NCBI GenBank assembly: GCA_022041995.1
Contig: CP074381.1
Location: 1,240,001 to 1,304,000, forward strand
Length of the DNA stretch: 64,000 nucleotides
Source of the DNA: Cupriavidus necator
GTDB taxonomy: Bacteria; Pseudomonadota; Gammaproteobacteria; Burkholderiales; Burkholderiaceae
Direction of reading: 5' to 3'
Below are positions 61,840-64,000 of the stretch, in pieces; positions within the stretch are counted from its first letter, which is position 1; every line of letters starts with the position of its first letter. Below the pieces are notes generated by a model, which made no database searches, was not told the DNA's origin, and worked only from the letters and a program-made list of their open reading frames with translations. The position numbers and the translations under genes are program-made.

Positions 61840-64000
61840 ATGACTGCCTCTGAACCGACGAGTTCCGCCGCTGGCGACGCTGCTGACCAACATGGCGCGC
61901 GCGCCACACCGGATCCGGCCAGTCCGGCGGATCCGCAGCCGGGGCAGGGCCCCGGCACCATGGCTGCCGGCGCCTTTGCCATCACCGCGGCGCAGGGGCT
62001 GCAGCCGGCTGACGGGGTTGGCCAAGCAGGCGGCCACGTATTGTACTCGGCTGCGTATTCGCATTACGCGCGCCGCGTGCTGCAGGCCCGGCCGGAGTTG
62101 CCGGCCGTCCTGGCTGCCGCGGCCGCCCAGCCGCTGACGCGCGCCTGGATGCAGGCGCGGCTGCAGGCGTTGCATGAGCCCTCGGCGGATGCCGAGGAAT
62201 CCGCCAGGCGCACCCTGCGCCGTCTGCGCGCCGAAGTGATGTGCGCGGTGATCGAGCGCGATTTGCGCGGCCTGGCCACGCTGGGCGAGGTCACCGGCGC
62301 CATGACCGACCTGGCCGAACTGGCGATCCAGCATGGCCTGGCGATGCTGGGCGACGACCTGGCCGCCACCTTCGGCCGCCCGCTCGGCGCCCAAAGCGGC
62401 GAGGTGCAGGAGCTGGTGGTGGTGGGCATGGGCAAGCTGGGCGGGCGCGAGCTCAATGTCTCGTCCGACATCGACCTGATCTTCCTCTATGACGAGGACG
62501 GCGAGACCCATGGCGGCTCGCGCAGCCTGTCCAACCACGAGTACTTCATCAGGCTGGGACGCCGGCTGATCAACCTGCTGGCCGAGGTGACCGCCGATGG
62601 CTATGTGTTCCGTGTCGACATGCGGCTGCGCCCCAACGGCGATGCCGGCCCGCTCGCGTGCAGCCTGGGCATGCTGGAGGAATACCTGGTGGTGCAGGGG
62701 CGCGAGTGGGAGCGCTATGCCTGGATCAAGGGCCGCGTGGTGTCGGCGCTCGATACGCCGCACGCGCAGCGCACCGCCAGCCTGCTGTCGCGGCTGACCA
62801 CGCCCTTCGTGTTCCGCCGCTACCTGGACTACGGCGTGATCGCGGCGATCCGCTCGCTGCACGCGCAGATCCGCAGCGAGGCCGCCAAGCGCAGCGGCGG
62901 GCTGGCGGGGCACGGCATCAACCAGCGTTCGTTCAATATCAAGCTGGGCCGCGGCGGCATCCGCGAGATCGAATTCATGGCGCAGGTGTTCCAGCTGATC
63001 CGCGGCGGCCAGGACCCGGTGCTGCGCGTGCGCCCGACGCTGGAGGTGCTGGCGGTGGCGGTCGAGCGTGGCCTGCTGCCCGCCGGCCAGGCTGAACAGC
63101 TGGGCGATGCCTACCGCTTCCTGCGCCAGCTGGAGCACCGGCTGCAATACCGCGACGACGCCCAGACCCACCACTTGCCGACCTCGGCTGACGAACAGCT
63201 GGCGGTGGCGCAAATGATGGGTTGCGCCGACTGGCAGGAACTGCTGGCACGCCTGGCGGCGCTGCAGGAGCCGGTGGCGCAGCAGTTCGAAGCCACCTTC
63301 TCGGATCCCGATGCCGCCCCGTGCGAAGCGCTGTGGCCGGGCATTGTGTTCGACGATAACGCCGCGCAAGCGCAGGACAACCCGGAACAGAAGCAGGACG
63401 ACGCGGCCTGCGACGATGACGTCGCCCCCTGCCGACGCTTGCAGGCCGCCGGCTTCACCGACTGCGCCGGGCTGCTGGACCGGCTGCGCGCGATCGCCTC
63501 GTCGCTGCGCTACCGCGCGCTGTCAGAGTCCAGCCGCGCGCGCTTCGACCAGCTGGTGAACCGCGCGCTTGACCTGGCCGCGCGCCAGGAAGACGCCGAC
63601 AGCACCATCGCGCGCTTTATCGACTTCCTCGAGGCGATCAGCCGCCGCGCCTCCTACCTGTCGTTGCTGTCCGAGTATCCACAGGCGATGGACCGCGTCG
63701 CGCAGACGCTGCATGCCTCGCGCTGGGCCGCGGCCTACCTGACGCGGCACCCGCAGCTGCTGGACGAACTGCTCGACAGCGATGCGCTGGCCGGCGCGCC
63801 CGACTGGGCCGCCTTCCGCAAGCGCCTGCATGAACGGCTGCTGGCCGCCGAAGGCCAGGTCGAGCAGCAGATGGATATCCTGCGGCGCGAGCATCATGTC
63901 GAGACCTTCCGCGTGCTGCTGCAGGACCTGCAGGGCATGCTGACGGTGGAGCAGGTGGCCGACCGCCTGTCCGACCTGGCCGATGCCATGCTCAAGGCCA
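61840..64000 (+). CDS. glnE: Glutamine synthetase adenylyltransferase/deadenylase (5' part)
   Basis: The first 720 codons of GlnE, which adenylylates and deadenylylates glutamine synthetase in response to PII. It starts MTASEPTSSAAGDAADQHGA, followed by a disordered extension of about 60 residues before the core. The first nucleotidyltransferase domain carries VVVGMGKLGGRELNVSSDID and LIFLYDEDGETHGGS, with the G-x-D-x-D-type DID metal site. NIKLGRGGIREIEFMAQVFQ follows. An acidic, Gln/Asp-rich insert is seen near residues 500-530. The gene runs past the right edge. It is divergent from yhdP. Confidence 0.95.
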   Translation, partial: MTASEPTSSAAGDAADQHGARATPDPASPADPQPGQGPGTMAAGAFAITAAQGLQPADGVGQAGGHVLYSAAYSHYARRVLQARPELPAVLAAAAAQPLTRAWMQARLQALHEPSADAEESARRTLRRLRAEVMCAVIERDLRGLATLGEVTGAMTDLAELAIQHGLAMLGDDLAATFGRPLGAQSGEVQELVVVGMGKLGGRELNVSSDIDLIFLYDEDGETHGGSRSLSNHEYFIRLGRRLINLLAEVTADGYVFRVDMRLRPNGDAGPLACSLGMLEEYLVVQGREWERYAWIKGRVVSALDTPHAQRTASLLSRLTTPFVFRRYLDYGVIAAIRSLHAQIRSEAAKRSGGLAGHGINQRSFNIKLGRGGIREIEFMAQVFQLIRGGQDPVLRVRPTLEVLAVAVERGLLPAGQAEQLGDAYRFLRQLEHRLQYRDDAQTHHLPTSADEQLAVAQMMGCADWQELLARLAALQEPVAQQFEATFSDPDAAPCEALWPGIVFDDNAAQAQDNPEQKQDDAACDDDVAPCRRLQAAGFTDCAGLLDRLRAIASSLRYRALSESSRARFDQLVNRALDLAARQEDADSTIARFIDFLEAISRRASYLSLLSEYPQAMDRVAQTLHASRWAAAYLTRHPQLLDELLDSDALAGAPDWAAFRKRLHERLLAAEGQVEQQMDILRREHHVETFRVLLQDLQGMLTVEQVADRLSDLADAMLKA

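Overview
The window reads as a contiguous piece of a high-GC Burkholderiaceae chromosome, most likely Cupriavidus (or close Ralstonia kin). The assignment rests on remembered family resemblance: urtABCDE joined to ureDA-(ureJ)-BCEFG, a cyoABCD ubiquinol oxidase, two Bug/TctC-type binding proteins, and several acyl-CoA dehydrogenase clusters. I saw no tRNA, rRNA, CRISPR array, transposase or phage gene. The Nudix gene is cut by the left edge and glnE by the right edge.

Layout. 1-4.4 kb: Nudix tail, a DUF1178 gene, two acyl-CoA dehydrogenases and two MaoC hydratases, led by a TetR-type operator pair. 5.0-9.0 kb: cyoABCD. 9.1-21.2 kb: urea ABC transporter, urease and its accessory genes, behind a near-perfect sigma-54 promoter and an NtrC-like site. 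21.2-31 kb: XRE regulator, a cupin-like hypothetical, GST, acyl-CoA dehydrogenase with divergent LysR, CAP-domain lipoprotein and gamma-glutamyltransferase. 29.7-34 kb: a minus-strand beta-oxidation-type operon. 34-39.6 kb: GST, methionine-type aminotransferase, PIN protein, yaaA, M14 carboxypeptidase and a Lys/Ser-rich lipoprotein. 39.8-48 kb: N-formylglutamate amidohydrolase with a Bug protein, two tail-to-tail LysR genes, then benzoylformate decarboxylase, aldehyde dehydrogenase and another Bug protein. 48-54.9 kb: VWA/GNAT/MoxR, two c-type cytochromes, aroG with a leader-peptide attenuator, and a methyltransferase. 55-64 kb: tldD, nitrilase-family hydrolase, yhdP, and divergent glnE.

How the genes work together. 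Urea is imported by UrtABCDE and hydrolysed by nickel urease matured by UreDEFG, with UreJ as likely nickel permease. The sigma-54/NtrC signals and the nearby glnE point to nitrogen control. The acyl-CoA genes in two separate places share a TetR-type operator core and may form one fatty/branched-acid regulon. The mdlC-aldehyde dehydrogenase pair would turn benzoylformate into benzoate by way of benzaldehyde.

Data quality. Nine otherwise intact genes carry eleven apparent single-base losses, every one in a G or C run: cyoB, urtE, ureJ (two), ureC, yaaA, the M14 peptidase, the formylglutamate hydrolase (two), one LysR gene and mdlC. Restoring one base at each site gives full-length products, so I treat them as probable sequence errors rather than pseudogenes.

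The most interesting regulatory element is upstream of aroG: a 23-codon leader ORF with the run F-Y-F-Y-F-F, followed by mutually exclusive antiterminator and terminator hairpins.
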